Assembly (NCBI GenBank): GCA_050700835.1
Contig: JBOHDX010000006.1
Coordinates: 1 to 63,543, forward strand
From: JBOHDX01 sp050700835
Lineage (GTDB): Bacteria > Actinomycetota > Actinomycetes > Propionibacteriales > Nocardioidaceae
DNA length: 63,543 bases
Direction of reading: 5' to 3'
The translations under genes were made by a program, and so were the position numbers. Under the pieces are notes generated by a model. The model was not told where the DNA came from. It made no database searches and worked only from the letters and a program-made list of their open reading frames with translations. Numbering within the stretch: the stretch's first letter is position 1; the number at the start of each line of letters is the position of its first letter. Below are positions 1 to 13,831 of this stretch, in pieces.

Positions 1-1
1 C

Positions 2-1072
2 ACCGCACCGCCAACGGCCCATGCGATCACTCACCAGCCGGTTCGTACCCGAGTTGCCAACTCCGCCTACCTCGTGGGCGTCGCAATCGTGGCGCTTGCC
101 CTCGGGTTCGGGTTCACCTGGCTCAGCCGAACCGACCAGGCCGAACGCGGCATGAACGGCGTCCTGTCCTGGTCGGAAGGCATGGGCATGCCGATGCGCC
201 CGGCGATGAGCGTCATGGAGGAGGCTGACGTCCTCCCCGTCAGCCCCGATGAGGCCGGCCTGACCGTCACCATCGCTGCACCGGCCACCGTCGTCGCAGG
301 GCACCCGACGCGCCTTACGGTCGAGGTCCGCGACGCCGCCACCGGCCAGCTGGTCTCCGACCTGGTCCGCACCCACCAGGTGTGGATGCACATGATCATC
401 GCCCGCTCCGACCTCGGCACGTTCGCCCACTGCCACCCCGAACCCATAGCCACCGCAGGCGTCTACTCCGTCGACGTCACGCTCCCGACGGCCGGTCAGT
501 ACGATGTGCACACCGAGTTCCGGCGGAACGGGCAGATAGCCGACGTACTCGACAACCACACCCTCACCGTCACCGGCCGCAAGCCCCCGCCGGTCTCTGT
601 GCCCGCCGCCGACGTGCGCACCTGGACGGGCCACGGCGTCCGCATCGCCCTCGACGGCCGCGCCACGGTCGGCGGTGACAGCGACTTCACCCTCTCGTTC
701 AACCGCGTCGGCGCCAACGGCAGGCCGACCGGTGAGGTCGACGACCTGCAGCCATACCTGGGTGCCGCCGGCCACGTGGTGGTGATGCGCGCCGACGGTT
801 CGACGTTCGCCCACCGGCATGCCGAGACCTTCGACAGCCGCGGTCGCCCCGTGCTGGCGCTGCCCGGCACAAAGTTCGGGCCCGACCTCGACCTGCACGT
901 GCGATTCGACCGGCCCGGTGCATACCGGCTGTGGGCACAGTTTGAGCTCGCCGATGGATCGGTTGTCACCGCTCCGCTCGTTGTCCGCGCCGCCGCCGAT
1001 CCAGCCCCATTAGCCGCAACCTCCGTAACGGCGCCGTCGTCGACGACTGGCTCGCCGACCTCGGCGCGGTGA
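2..1072 (+). CDS. Membrane-anchored His-rich extracytoplasmic protein, probable metal (copper) handling; 5' end cut by window
   Basis: The reading frame is open to the left edge. GTG at 74 is the first usable start inside the window, but the hydrophobic helix begins right there, preceded by basic residues, so the true start is probably upstream. After the helix comes a short Met-rich stretch (GMGMPM). Two similar beta-rich repeats follow, each with a signature of the type MHMIIARSDLGTFAHCHPE or GHVVVMRADGSTFAHRHAE. Paired repeats carrying HxH motifs resemble exported proteins found beside copper-efflux genes in actinobacteria, so periplasmic metal binding is an inference from family resemblance. 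The last 25 residues are a Ser/Thr/Ala tail. No neighbour helps, because the upstream context lies outside the window. Confidence 0.7.
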   Translation, partial: TAPPTAHAITHQPVRTRVANSAYLVGVAIVALALGFGFTWLSRTDQAERGMNGVLSWSEGMGMPMRPAMSVMEEADVLPVSPDEAGLTVTIAAPATVVAGHPTRLTVEVRDAATGQLVSDLVRTHQVWMHMIIARSDLGTFAHCHPEPIATAGVYSVDVTLPTAGQYDVHTEFRRNGQIADVLDNHTLTVTGRKPPPVSVPAADVRTWTGHGVRIALDGRATVGGDSDFTLSFNRVGANGRPTGEVDDLQPYLGAAGHVVVMRADGSTFAHRHAETFDSRGRPVLALPGTKFGPDLDLHVRFDRPGAYRLWAQFELADGSVVTAPLVVRAAADPAPLAATSVTAPSSTTGSPTSAR

Positions 1073-1086
1073 AGAGCCCTGGCGGT

Positions 1087-1557
1087 CTAGAGGCCTAGCT
1101 CGGTCAGGTTGGGGTGATCCGAAGGTCGAGGTCCCGATCGGTCCCAGTGGAAGAGCCGATCCGCGCCGTCGATCGCGATGTCGTTGATACTGGCGTGCCG
1201 CTGCCGCATCAGGCCATGTTCGTCGAACTCCCAGTTCTCATTGCCGTGGGACCGGAACCACTGGCCGTCGACGTTGTGTGACTCGTACGCGAACCGAACG
1301 GCGATTCGGTTGTCGCCGTACGTCCAGACCTCCTTGATCAGCCGGTACTCCAGCTCGCGGGCCCACTTCTGATGCAGGAACGCCACGATGTCGTCCCGAC
1401 CATGCAAGAAGGTGTCCCGGTTGCGCCAACGACTGTCGTGCGTGTAGGCGAGCGAGACCCGCTCGGGGTTGCAGCTGTTCCAGGCGTCTTCGGCTCCGCG
1501 CGCCTTCTGTGCGGCGGTCGTGGCCGTGAACGGCGGTAAGGGCGGACGTTCGTTCAT
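1087..1557 (-). CDS. DUF1348 / SnoaL-like NTF2-fold protein
   Basis: A 156-residue single-domain protein. Its N-terminal half contains the pattern YTHDSRWRNRD followed by FLHGRDDIVAFL, and the C-terminal half a WEFDEHGLMRQRHASIND segment. This arrangement is typical of the DUF1348 branch of NTF2-like (SnoaL-fold) proteins, cone-shaped alpha+beta domains that bind small molecules. Length matches the family (about 150 residues). No catalytic role is established for this branch, so none is assigned. The gene ends 14 nt from the stop of the upstream plus-strand gene (convergent). Downstream lies another minus-strand gene without overlap, so an operon is not evident. Confidence 0.8.
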   Translation of the reverse strand: MNERPPLPPFTATTAAQKARGAEDAWNSCNPERVSLAYTHDSRWRNRDTFLHGRDDIVAFLHQKWARELEYRLIKEVWTYGDNRIAVRFAYESHNVDGQWFRSHGNENWEFDEHGLMRQRHASINDIAIDGADRLFHWDRSGPRPSDHPNLTELGL

Positions 1558-1614
1558 CGGGGCACCTCATGGGATCGACTGCGTCGCGACTTCGTCAAGT
1601 ACGCCGTGCTCCTC

Positions 1615-2217
1615 CTAGCCTCCTGACTGGCAAGCAACAGTCGCACGCATGACCCAGCGCCACTTCGCGATGCGACGGTCACGGACGAAGCCGAACTCCT
1701 CGAAGAGGCTTTCCGGGCCGGTGTGCAGGTAGGCGCCTCGCTGCGGTCCGCGCCCCTCCAGCTGCTCGGGGTAGCCCTCGACGATGCCCCCGCCGGCTTT
1801 GCTGATAGCGCTCAGCGCCCCAGCAAGCCCCGCCTGTGCCACGCCGTCGCGTCGGTGCTTGCTGCCGGTGAACACGCAGCCGATCCGCCAGTCAGGTAGG
1901 TCATCGAGTTCCCTCTCGTAGGCCTTGGGATTCTGGATCGTGGCCACCTCGGCCGGCGGTCCGTACTGGATCCAGCCCACACACTCGTCGTCGCGGTAGA
2001 CCAGCACCTGATGAACGGTCTTGTTGTCGACGTGGGCACGCTTGGCCGCGCGGTTATCCGCAGCCGTGCTGTCCTTGGTGATCCCTTCGGGGTGGAACCC
2101 CATGCACCAACAACCACCCCACACGCCGTTGTTCGCCTCCACCAGAGCAGCGAAATCAGCCCACGTCTCAGGAGTGAGCGGCTTAGTCACGTACTGGTTC
2201 GGATGGTGAGACGTCAC
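1615..2217 (-). CDS. GNAT-like N-acetyltransferase family protein
   Basis: A 200-residue protein. The GTG at 2217 is preferred over an upstream in-frame GTG (2256) because a GGTGAGG-like ribosome site lies just before it and the protein then begins at the conserved N-terminal beta strand. Features seen: a WGGCWCMGF segment near the N terminus, an RDDECVGWIQYGP segment matching the GNAT strand that leads to the acetyl-CoA region, and a C-terminal EEFGFVRDR motif typical of the last GNAT strand. The usual Q/R-x-x-G-x-G/A loop is replaced by a diverged SKHRRDGVAQAGL. The acceptor substrate cannot be predicted. Likely monocistronic. Confidence 0.7.
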   Translation of the reverse strand: MTSHHPNQYVTKPLTPETWADFAALVEANNGVWGGCWCMGFHPEGITKDSTAADNRAAKRAHVDNKTVHQVLVYRDDECVGWIQYGPPAEVATIQNPKAYERELDDLPDWRIGCVFTGSKHRRDGVAQAGLAGALSAISKAGGGIVEGYPEQLEGRGPQRGAYLHTGPESLFEEFGFVRDRRIAKWRWVMRATVACQSGG

Positions 2218-2540
2218 CGCCTCACCTTGCCTCAACTCGCACCGACTGCCAAGCACCGGACGGCCGCTCGCCGGCTCGACGGTGAGAGTCTGAGGCGATG
2301 TCTCCCCTGCCAGGGGAGCGAGAGGAGCCTAGAGCAATGACCGTCCGTCAGCTGCGGGTCGTGGTGTGCGCCGAGGATTTGCCGCCGTTGGCTGGGGTCC
2401 ACGCTTTGACGATTCCGCCGTAGGCAGGCCGAGCTTGACGCCCGGACCTGTTCGGGCGGCGACCCGGTCCAGCAGGGGCTTGTCGCCGCGCAGGTGGGAG
2501 GCGAGGGTGTGGCCGCACTCGCAGACCGCGAACGGGTCGG
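2218..2540. other. 323-bp interval with no confident gene
   Basis: Between the start of the GNAT-like gene and the VOC gene. It holds a minus-strand open frame at 2329-2583 (84 codons) that overlaps the VOC start and encodes a Cys-containing segment (VCECGHTLASH) resembling part of a zinc-ribbon-like small protein. It has no convincing ribosome site and runs into low-complexity Pro/Arg sequence, so it may be a decayed gene fragment. Nothing else is recognised. Confidence 0.4.
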
Positions 2541-2987
2541 GTGGGCAGCCGGGTTCATGTGCCCGGGCGCAGCATCGCGCCAACCCTGAACCTGCACGAC
2601 CTCGGTTCCGACCCGCGCTACGACAGGGCAGTCGCGTGCTACCGCGACGTCTTGGGCCTGCGCGAGGAGGCAGCCTTCGCCGGCGAGGGTGGTGCGCAGG
2701 TCACAATCCTCGATGCGGGCCGGGCGACCCTCGAGATCGCGAACCCCGAACAGGTCCGACTCATCGACGATGTCGAGGTGGGCCGCGCGGTCAGTCCGCA
2801 CATCCGGATCGCGTTCGAGGTGGATGACGTGGTCCGCGACACCGACGCTCTTGCCCGCACATGGGCGTCCGTGATTGCTGACCCGACCGAGACTCCGTGG
2901 CGCTCGCTCAATGCCTGGCTCGCCGGTCCTGGCGACCTGCAACTGACGCTGTTCGAGGAGCTCGGACCACCGGTCGTCGACAGCTAG
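2541..2987 (+). CDS. VOC superfamily (glyoxalase/bleomycin-resistance fold) protein
   Basis: A 148-residue protein with the hallmark YDRAVACYRDVLGL of the first VOC module, the middle strand ATLEIANPE, and the second module HIRIAFEVDD ending in GDLQLTLFEEL. VOC proteins are metal-dependent lyases, dioxygenases or drug-binding proteins; the fold does not tell which. The N terminus is odd: the normal first strand is replaced by APTLNLHDLGSD, and the start (GTG at 2541) is uncertain. The gene could have been rearranged at its 5' end, in line with the fragmentary sequence just upstream. No operon partner. Confidence 0.65.
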   Translation: MGSRVHVPGRSIAPTLNLHDLGSDPRYDRAVACYRDVLGLREEAAFAGEGGAQVTILDAGRATLEIANPEQVRLIDDVEVGRAVSPHIRIAFEVDDVVRDTDALARTWASVIADPTETPWRSLNAWLAGPGDLQLTLFEELGPPVVDS

Positions 2988-3063
2988 CCGCTGGACGGCC
3001 CCTCCAACATGCTCAACTGATGTCGGGTGCGACGGACGTCCACGCGGCACTGTTTTGAACCAA

Positions 3064-3579
3064 CTACCTCAGGCCCAACCCCGTCTGCCCGTCGAGCAGC
3101 TCGCGTGCGATCTCGAGATGCCCGGAGTGGGCGGCGGTCTCCTCGATGAGATGGAGCACGATCTCCCGCACGCTGCGTGGCTGGTCGGTATCCGCTGTTC
3201 CGTGCCGTCCTTGTGGCGTCGAGTCGAGCGCCGTGGTGGCGAGCACGTCGTCCACGTGCTGAGTCTGGTCTCGGTAGTAGGTGAGCACCTTGTCCGAGGG
3301 CCAGTCGATGACGAAGGGCGCGTGCGGGTCGTACGGCTCATCGTCGAAGTCCGCGTCGAAGGGATGGCCCGGGTCGTGGTCGTTGATCACATAGATCCAG
3401 TGACGCTCTGCGCCACCGAGATGCGCCACAAGGCCTGCCGGAGTCCAGCCGGACGGCACCACCGACGTATGCCACTGCTGCTCCGAGAGGCCGCCAACGA
3501 CCGCGCGCACCGAGGCGCGCTGATACTCGAGCGCTGCCAGCAGCGCCGCCCGATCCGGCTCGTCGTAGGTCTGCGTCAC
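3064..3579 (-). CDS. DinB-fold / DUF664 family protein
   Basis: A 171-residue four-helix-bundle protein. It contains the family signature VPSGWTPAGLVAHLGGAERHW, with the metal-binding His near residue 53, and the C-terminal SVREIVLHLIEETAAHSGHLE, supplying further His ligands. This DUF664 branch of the DinB/mycothiol-dependent enzyme superfamily is common in actinobacteria. Some relatives use mycothiol, but no substrate is known here. The GTG start at 3579 lacks a Shine-Dalgarno sequence and lies inside a 44-bp element repeated in inverted orientation at the start of the divergent gene at 3772. Leaderless translation is therefore likely (inference). Confidence 0.85.
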   Translation of the reverse strand: MTQTYDEPDRAALLAALEYQRASVRAVVGGLSEQQWHTSVVPSGWTPAGLVAHLGGAERHWIYVINDHDPGHPFDADFDDEPYDPHAPFVIDWPSDKVLTYYRDQTQHVDDVLATTALDSTPQGRHGTADTDQPRSVREIVLHLIEETAAHSGHLEIARELLDGQTGLGLR

Positions 3580-3777
3580 CCGCCGATGCTTTCACGCCAC
3601 GCGAGTCGCCAACAACCTTGCCGGACCGACCTGCCGTACGCGCCGGCGAGCGAAAAAGTCTCATCTCCAGATCGGCTTACGCCTTCGCTGCTGTTGACCA
3701 CTCTTGGGTGCGCGAGAACAGGGTTCAGCAAAGGGTGGTTGGCGACTCGCGTGGCGTGTAAGCATCGCCGGGTGACG
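3574..3777. repeat. 44-bp inverted repeat carrying the start regions of two divergent genes
   Basis: Left arm 3574-3617 and right arm 3734-3777 are reverse complements at 41 of 44 positions. The 116-bp spacer is unrelated. Each arm includes the first bases of a gene (GTGACG) and about 38 bp upstream of it, with the core GGCGACTCGCGTGGCGTG. Neither gene has a Shine-Dalgarno sequence. The right arm has a TAAGCA hexamer (3759-3764) about 7 nt before the GTG, the geometry expected of a -10 element for a leaderless transcript. The duplicated module may be two copies of one promoter or operator (inference). Confidence 0.8.
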
Positions 3778-4020
3778 ACAGGAGGAGTTGAGCGTCGCAC
3801 CCTGGCCCGACTCCTCGTGGCGGCTGCGGTGCTGGTGTTGGCAGTTGCCTCCGTTGCCATCTACGTCCGGGTCGGATGGGGACGAATGGAGACAGCCTGC
3901 TCTCAGGACGACCCGCGGGGTCCCATCATCCCCGCCCCCTCGTACCACTGGAGTTGGCAACCGCTCGGCTTCCAGTGCACCTACCCCGACGGACAGTCAA
4001 GGACTTCCCTCTGGTTCTGA
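3772..4020 (+). CDS. Small single-pass membrane protein, unknown function
   Basis: An 82-residue protein starting at GTG 3772, with an alternative in-frame GTG at 3751. Residues 5-30 form a basic-then-hydrophobic membrane anchor (RRTLARLLVAAAVLVLAVAS). The outside part carries a Cys-Ser-Gln-Asp-Asp-Pro-Arg-Gly segment and ends in WSWQPLGFQCTYPDG, so two Cys could form a disulfide. The WSW...GF.C.Y ending looks like a family of small actinobacterial membrane proteins, but no function is known. It is transcribed divergently from the DinB-like gene with a shared inverted leader. Confidence 0.6.
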   Translation: MTTGGVERRTLARLLVAAAVLVLAVASVAIYVRVGWGRMETACSQDDPRGPIIPAPSYHWSWQPLGFQCTYPDGQSRTSLWF

Positions 4021-4153
4021 TCGGAGGCAGGACTGCGACGTCCAACACCGGTGTGGGTGCCTTCGACAGCGCCGCGCAGCGGTGTGACACAGCTTGACTG
4101 AGTTTCGAAACGTGTCGGGTTGTGGTCGTTCATGGCTGCCGGTGGCGGGCAGC

Positions 4154-5059
4154 TCAACGCCGCATGAAATCTGCGACTACTCGGCCGAGTTCGTCGCCGG
4201 CGTCCTCTTGGAGAAAGTGGCCGGCGTTTCGGATGGTCGGGTGGCTGAGGCCGCGGGTGCCGGGGACGAGCTTTCGCATGATCGGTGCCATCGCGCCGGT
4301 GATCGGATCGCTGTCGCTGAACGCGAGCAGGAACGGCAGCTCGTTGGCCGACAGCACCTCCCACGCGGCGCGGTTGGCCTCGCTGGCGGGATCCTCAGGA
4401 CCGGTGGGCACTAGTGCGGGCATGGCTCGGGCGCCGGCCTTGGCGCGCTCCTCGGGGAACGGCGCGTCGTAGGCCGCGCGGACCTCGTCGGCCATCGGGC
4501 GTACGCAGCCGGACGCGACCAGACGACCGATGTCGAGGACCTCAGCCTTCTCGACCGCGCGGCGGAACTGCCACCAGATATCAGGCATGTGCGCGTCGCC
4601 GGTGGGCAGCCCGGTGTTGGCCGCGACCACCCGGGCGAAGCGGTCCGGGTGCTCGGCGACGAGGCGGAGCCCGATCAGTCCGCCCCAGTCCTGGCCGACC
4701 AGGGTGACCTCGCGCAGGTCGAGGTGGTCGAAGACCAGATCGCTCGTCCACTCGACCAGCCGGGCGTAGGAGTAGTCGGCCGGGCGCAGGGGTTTGTCTG
4801 AGCGGCCGAAGCCGACCATGTCGGGCGCAACGCAGCGAATCCCGCGGTCGGTGAGCACCCGGATCACGTGCCGGTACAGGAACGACCAGGACGGCTCACC
4901 GTGCAGCAGCAGCGCCACCGGCCCGTCGGCCGGCCCTGCGTCGACATAGGCCACGCGAAGGGAGCCGCCGTCGGGGTCGGAGACCTCGGCGTATGCCGGC
5001 TCCCAGGGGAACGCGGGCAGCTGCTCGAAAGCGGCGTCCGGGGTTCGGTAGACCTCCAT
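4154..5059 (-). CDS. Haloalkane dehalogenase (alpha/beta hydrolase)
   Basis: A 301-residue hydrolase that would cleave carbon-halogen bonds hydrolytically, giving an alcohol and halide. Seen: the oxyanion-hole motif HGEPSWSFLYR (residues 53-63), the nucleophile elbow VGQDWGG with Asp124 and the adjacent halide-binding Trp125 (same spacing as in DhlA-type enzymes), an acidic residue in the FSDSDP loop near residue 250, and the catalytic His281 in NAGHFLQE. Size and Asp position fit subfamily HLD-I. An epoxide hydrolase or fluoroacetate dehalogenase is less likely given DWGG and the HGEPSW motif. It is divergent from the RHS gene and is probably core genome bordering the toxin island. Confidence 0.85.
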   Translation of the reverse strand: MEVYRTPDAAFEQLPAFPWEPAYAEVSDPDGGSLRVAYVDAGPADGPVALLLHGEPSWSFLYRHVIRVLTDRGIRCVAPDMVGFGRSDKPLRPADYSYARLVEWTSDLVFDHLDLREVTLVGQDWGGLIGLRLVAEHPDRFARVVAANTGLPTGDAHMPDIWWQFRRAVEKAEVLDIGRLVASGCVRPMADEVRAAYDAPFPEERAKAGARAMPALVPTGPEDPASEANRAAWEVLSANELPFLLAFSDSDPITGAMAPIMRKLVPGTRGLSHPTIRNAGHFLQEDAGDELGRVVADFMRR

Positions 5060-5143
5060 GGCCGGCCAGTCTGTCAGGGGTGGAAGACCGGTGTCGGTGA
5101 TCGCTGCTGAGATGGTCTCATCGACTGACGGAGGTGGTGTCGA

Positions 5144-5172
5144 TGTCGCCTGGTGGCTGCAAGGCCTAGGAT
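5144..5172 (+). promoter_or_regulatory. Possible promoter of the toxin operon
   Basis: A TAGGAT hexamer at 5167-5172 fits the actinobacterial -10 consensus TANNNT and lies 41 bp before the RHS start codon. A weak TGTCGC lies at -35 spacing (5144-5149). This is the only candidate seen in the 153-bp divergent gap between the dehalogenase and RHS genes. Inference only. Confidence 0.3.
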
Positions 5173-5212
5173 GCCGCTCGGTGGGTGTTCGCCGGACTCG
5201 GGGAGTTTGTCG

Positions 5213-11685
<6,473 letters not shown>

Positions 11686-11689
<4 letters not shown>

Positions 11690-11871
11690 CCTCGGATGCC
11701 CGAGTCTGTTGCTTCTGCGGCCTCCCGCTCGAACCCGCTCGAACGACGACGTTGATCGTCTACCCACCCACCGAACCGGATGAGGCTCAGACCCTTTTTT
11801 GCCACGGCAAATGCCTTGTGGATCGACTTGACCCGACCGTTCCGCATCACCCGATTCTGGACGACGACTAG
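11686..11871 (+). CDS. Candidate immunity protein for the RHS toxin tip (Cys-rich, 61 aa)
   Basis: The ATG overlaps the RHS stop (ATGA), the classic position of an immunity gene. The 61-residue product has CCFCG near residue 8 and CHGKC near residue 43, so a zinc knuckle of CxxC...C/HxxxC type is plausible. It has no signal peptide, as expected for a cytoplasmic antitoxin. Function is inferred from position only. A treble-clef-like nucleic-acid-binding protein is the alternative. The next toxin gene starts 4 nt after its stop. Confidence 0.65.
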
Positions 11872-11875
11872 GTTC

Positions 11876-12445
11876 ATGCCACGCACAGGTTGGCTCCGAG
11901 TGCTCTGGCTAGCCCTCGCTGTCGTTATCGCTATGCCGGGCGCTCCTGCGCGGGCGATGGCGTCGTTGAGCGGCCCCATCTATGCCTACGACACTTCGTC
12001 CCAGCAGTTCGGCGCCACTCCCGTTGGTGAGGTGCAAGCGGCAGCTGAAGCGTCTCGTGCCGACCTGTCCGTCGATGACAGTGCGAGTCGTTCTGCGGGT
12101 CCCATGCCGGTCTTTGTTGCCGCAGAAACGGGATCCAGCCTGATCGGGAAGACCTACGGCCTCGGCGAGGTGGTCGAGAACCCCGGCCTGACGATCAAGG
12201 GCTTCCAAGGGGCGAAGAACCCTGGCCACGCTCTGAACCAGATCATCAACAGGGGGCTCAGCCCGAGCGCGCTCCGAGATACGGTTGCCAATCCGACCGT
12301 GGTTCTACGACAGGGAAGCGGCAACTACCTGTACCTCAGCCAGGAGGCCGCCGTCGCGATGCGAGCAGACGGCCAGGTCGTCACCGCTTACGGCCGGGCT
12401 GACTTCCGGCAGCACATTCTCGACATCCTCGCGGATGCGGGGTGA
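11876..12445 (+). CDS. Stand-alone secreted toxin, BECR-fold RNase-like C terminus
   Basis: A 189-residue protein. The signal peptide (WLRVLWLALAVVIAMPGAPARA) is followed by an AYD-containing linker and a C-terminal domain of about 80 residues. That domain has the pattern HALNQIINRGLSPSALRDTV...PTVVLRQG...YLYLSQEAAVAM...GQVVTAYG. An early His on a helix, a central beta sheet and a terminal Thr-Ala-Tyr are the usual layout of BECR-fold (Barnase-EndoU-ColicinE5/RelE) ribonuclease toxins. Activity is inferred from that pattern. Unlike typical orphan RHS tips, which lack a leader, this one has its own start and signal peptide. The stop overlaps the next GTG. Confidence 0.75.
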   Translation: MPRTGWLRVLWLALAVVIAMPGAPARAMASLSGPIYAYDTSSQQFGATPVGEVQAAAEASRADLSVDDSASRSAGPMPVFVAAETGSSLIGKTYGLGEVVENPGLTIKGFQGAKNPGHALNQIINRGLSPSALRDTVANPTVVLRQGSGNYLYLSQEAAVAMRADGQVVTAYGRADFRQHILDILADAG

Positions 12446-12726
12446 GGACGACGACCGAGCGTCAGCTGCGCGAGTGGTGGAACGACACCCATCGAGCGTT
12501 CATGGAGATTCTGCACCTCTACGACCCGCTCGACATGGGCTCCACGGTCAGCGCGCCCGACGACGAGTACTTCGACGAAGCAACACGAACCATCCGCGCG
12601 GTGCTCGACCTGGGGGACGCCTTTGGACCACGCGAATCGATAGCAAGCTGCTGGCCCGGGGCGGGCGACGAGATGCTTGATGAGCTCGTCGCCGCCTGGC
12701 GTTCGCCCCCGCCCGGGACTTCGTGA
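12442..12726 (+). CDS. Candidate immunity protein for the BECR-like toxin
   Basis: A 94-residue acidic protein starting at GTG 12442 inside the toxin stop (GTGA). It contains LHLYDPLDMG followed by APDDEYFDEATRTIRAVLDL. This resembles a family of small proteins with the motif W/YDPxG...PDEYD..., which I recall as frequent near secreted toxins. It has no signal peptide or membrane segment, consistent with binding the toxin in the producer cytoplasm. Pairing rests on overlap and position. Its own stop overlaps the next toxin's ATG (TGATG). Confidence 0.7.
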   Translation: MRTTTERQLREWWNDTHRAFMEILHLYDPLDMGSTVSAPDDEYFDEATRTIRAVLDLGDAFGPRESIASCWPGAGDEMLDELVAAWRSPPPGTS

Positions 12727-13415
12727 TGCGGCGGCTCGTTGTCTTCCTCGCCACACTGATCGCGGCTGCCTTCTGTGTAGTGCCTGCAGCCGGTGCGGGC
12801 GCCGATCCGTCGCGCGTAGTTCACATCTTCAGCTACGACAGCCACCACCTTGCTTCGTCCCGGACTTGCACTACGACTGAGCGCGGGCCACCCGCCGCAC
12901 AAGGCCGATGCACCAGCCGCGACGCCGTCGACCGCCCGTCGAGCGGCGCTTCGGCACGTCCTCGTAGCTCTCCAACTTCGAGCGTCTTCGCCTACGACCA
13001 GCCCGCGCTGCTCGTGCCGTTCGTCATGGTGGGCGTTATGGCCATCAGGCCGGAGCAGACGACGATTCCGGCACCGCTCTCGCTGGCTGGGCCAACGGAC
13101 GTTGCCGCAAAGTCCGCGGACACGGTGGTGCTCGGTCACTACCCGGAGTACGTCGACCTCGCCAAGGCAACCGGAGGGCGCACATTCCAGGTGCCCACCA
13201 AGGTGTGGGACTCAATGTCAGAGACCGAACAGTGGGCAGCCAACCAGAAGTTCCTAGACCGGGCGATCGCGCGCGGGAGCAACGTCCAGCTGGCAACACC
13301 CGCGAACGCTGCTCATGAGGGTTCGTTCTTCGAACGCGAGCTGCAGTACATGCAGTCAAGGGGGTACAGCGTCGGCCCCGATGGGTCGTCGCTTCTCGCT
13401 CCAGGAGGGCCTTGA
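12726..13415 (+). CDS. Stand-alone secreted toxin with RHS-type C-terminal domain
   Basis: A 229-residue protein with a signal peptide (MRRLVVFLATLIAAAFCVVPAAGAGA). A linker with ERGPPA, RDAVD...SSGASAR and YDQPALLV follows. The C-terminal domain of about 100 residues begins VVLGHYPEYVDLA and continues VPTKVWDSMSETEQWAANQ and FLDRAIARG, ending in a Gly-Pro tail. That domain recurs as the tip of actinobacterial RHS proteins (recalled family resemblance), but its biochemical activity is not known to me. Here it stands alone on its own signal peptide. The start overlaps the preceding immunity stop, and its own stop overlaps the next ATG, with AGGAGGG just upstream. Confidence 0.75.
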   Translation: MRRLVVFLATLIAAAFCVVPAAGAGADPSRVVHIFSYDSHHLASSRTCTTTERGPPAAQGRCTSRDAVDRPSSGASARPRSSPTSSVFAYDQPALLVPFVMVGVMAIRPEQTTIPAPLSLAGPTDVAAKSADTVVLGHYPEYVDLAKATGGRTFQVPTKVWDSMSETEQWAANQKFLDRAIARGSNVQLATPANAAHEGSFFERELQYMQSRGYSVGPDGSSLLAPGGP

Positions 13416-13831
13416 TGTACCCCCTCCCTGACGCTCCAGCTGCCTACCAAGCCTTGATCGGCCAGTTGGTCGCCGAAGGATTCGTCGCCCAGATCAGCAA
13501 TCCAGACGACACAGCGTTCGGCAACCAGATCGCGCTCCTGATTCATGACGGCACTCGGCTGCGGCTCGTTCGAGATCGCAGCCAATGGTTCCTGGAGATC
13601 GCCGCTCCGTTGACGGACGAGTGGTTCGCGCCCGTCATATGGATGGCGTTCCTCGACGGAGAACTTCCCGACCCGCGCCGACCGTCCGCCGAGGACGAGG
13701 CTGGGTTCGCGGCCACGCGATGGCATGACTTTGATGCGTCCGAGGCCGCTGGCATACTGGAGGGTCTCCGGGTTTGGCAGGAGCGACGGGCAGCGCAACG
13801 GCGAGGCTTGCCACCGGGGGCCGCGCAATGA
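13415..13831 (+). CDS. Candidate immunity protein for the preceding toxin
   Basis: A 138-residue cytoplasmic protein. ATG 13415 overlaps the toxin stop and is preceded by AGGAGGG at good spacing. It shows a mixed alpha/beta pattern: ALIGQLVAEGFVAQI helix, RLRLVRDRSQWFLEI strands and a Trp-rich ATRWHDFDASE segment. No signal peptide. The pattern of a small protein with a Trp-containing beta sheet directly after a toxin gene fits an immunity role, but no named family is recognised. The C terminus is a charged tail. Its stop overlaps the next toxin ATG (ATGA). Confidence 0.7.
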   Translation: MYPLPDAPAAYQALIGQLVAEGFVAQISNPDDTAFGNQIALLIHDGTRLRLVRDRSQWFLEIAAPLTDEWFAPVIWMAFLDGELPDPRRPSAEDEAGFAATRWHDFDASEAAGILEGLRVWQERRAAQRRGLPPGAAQ

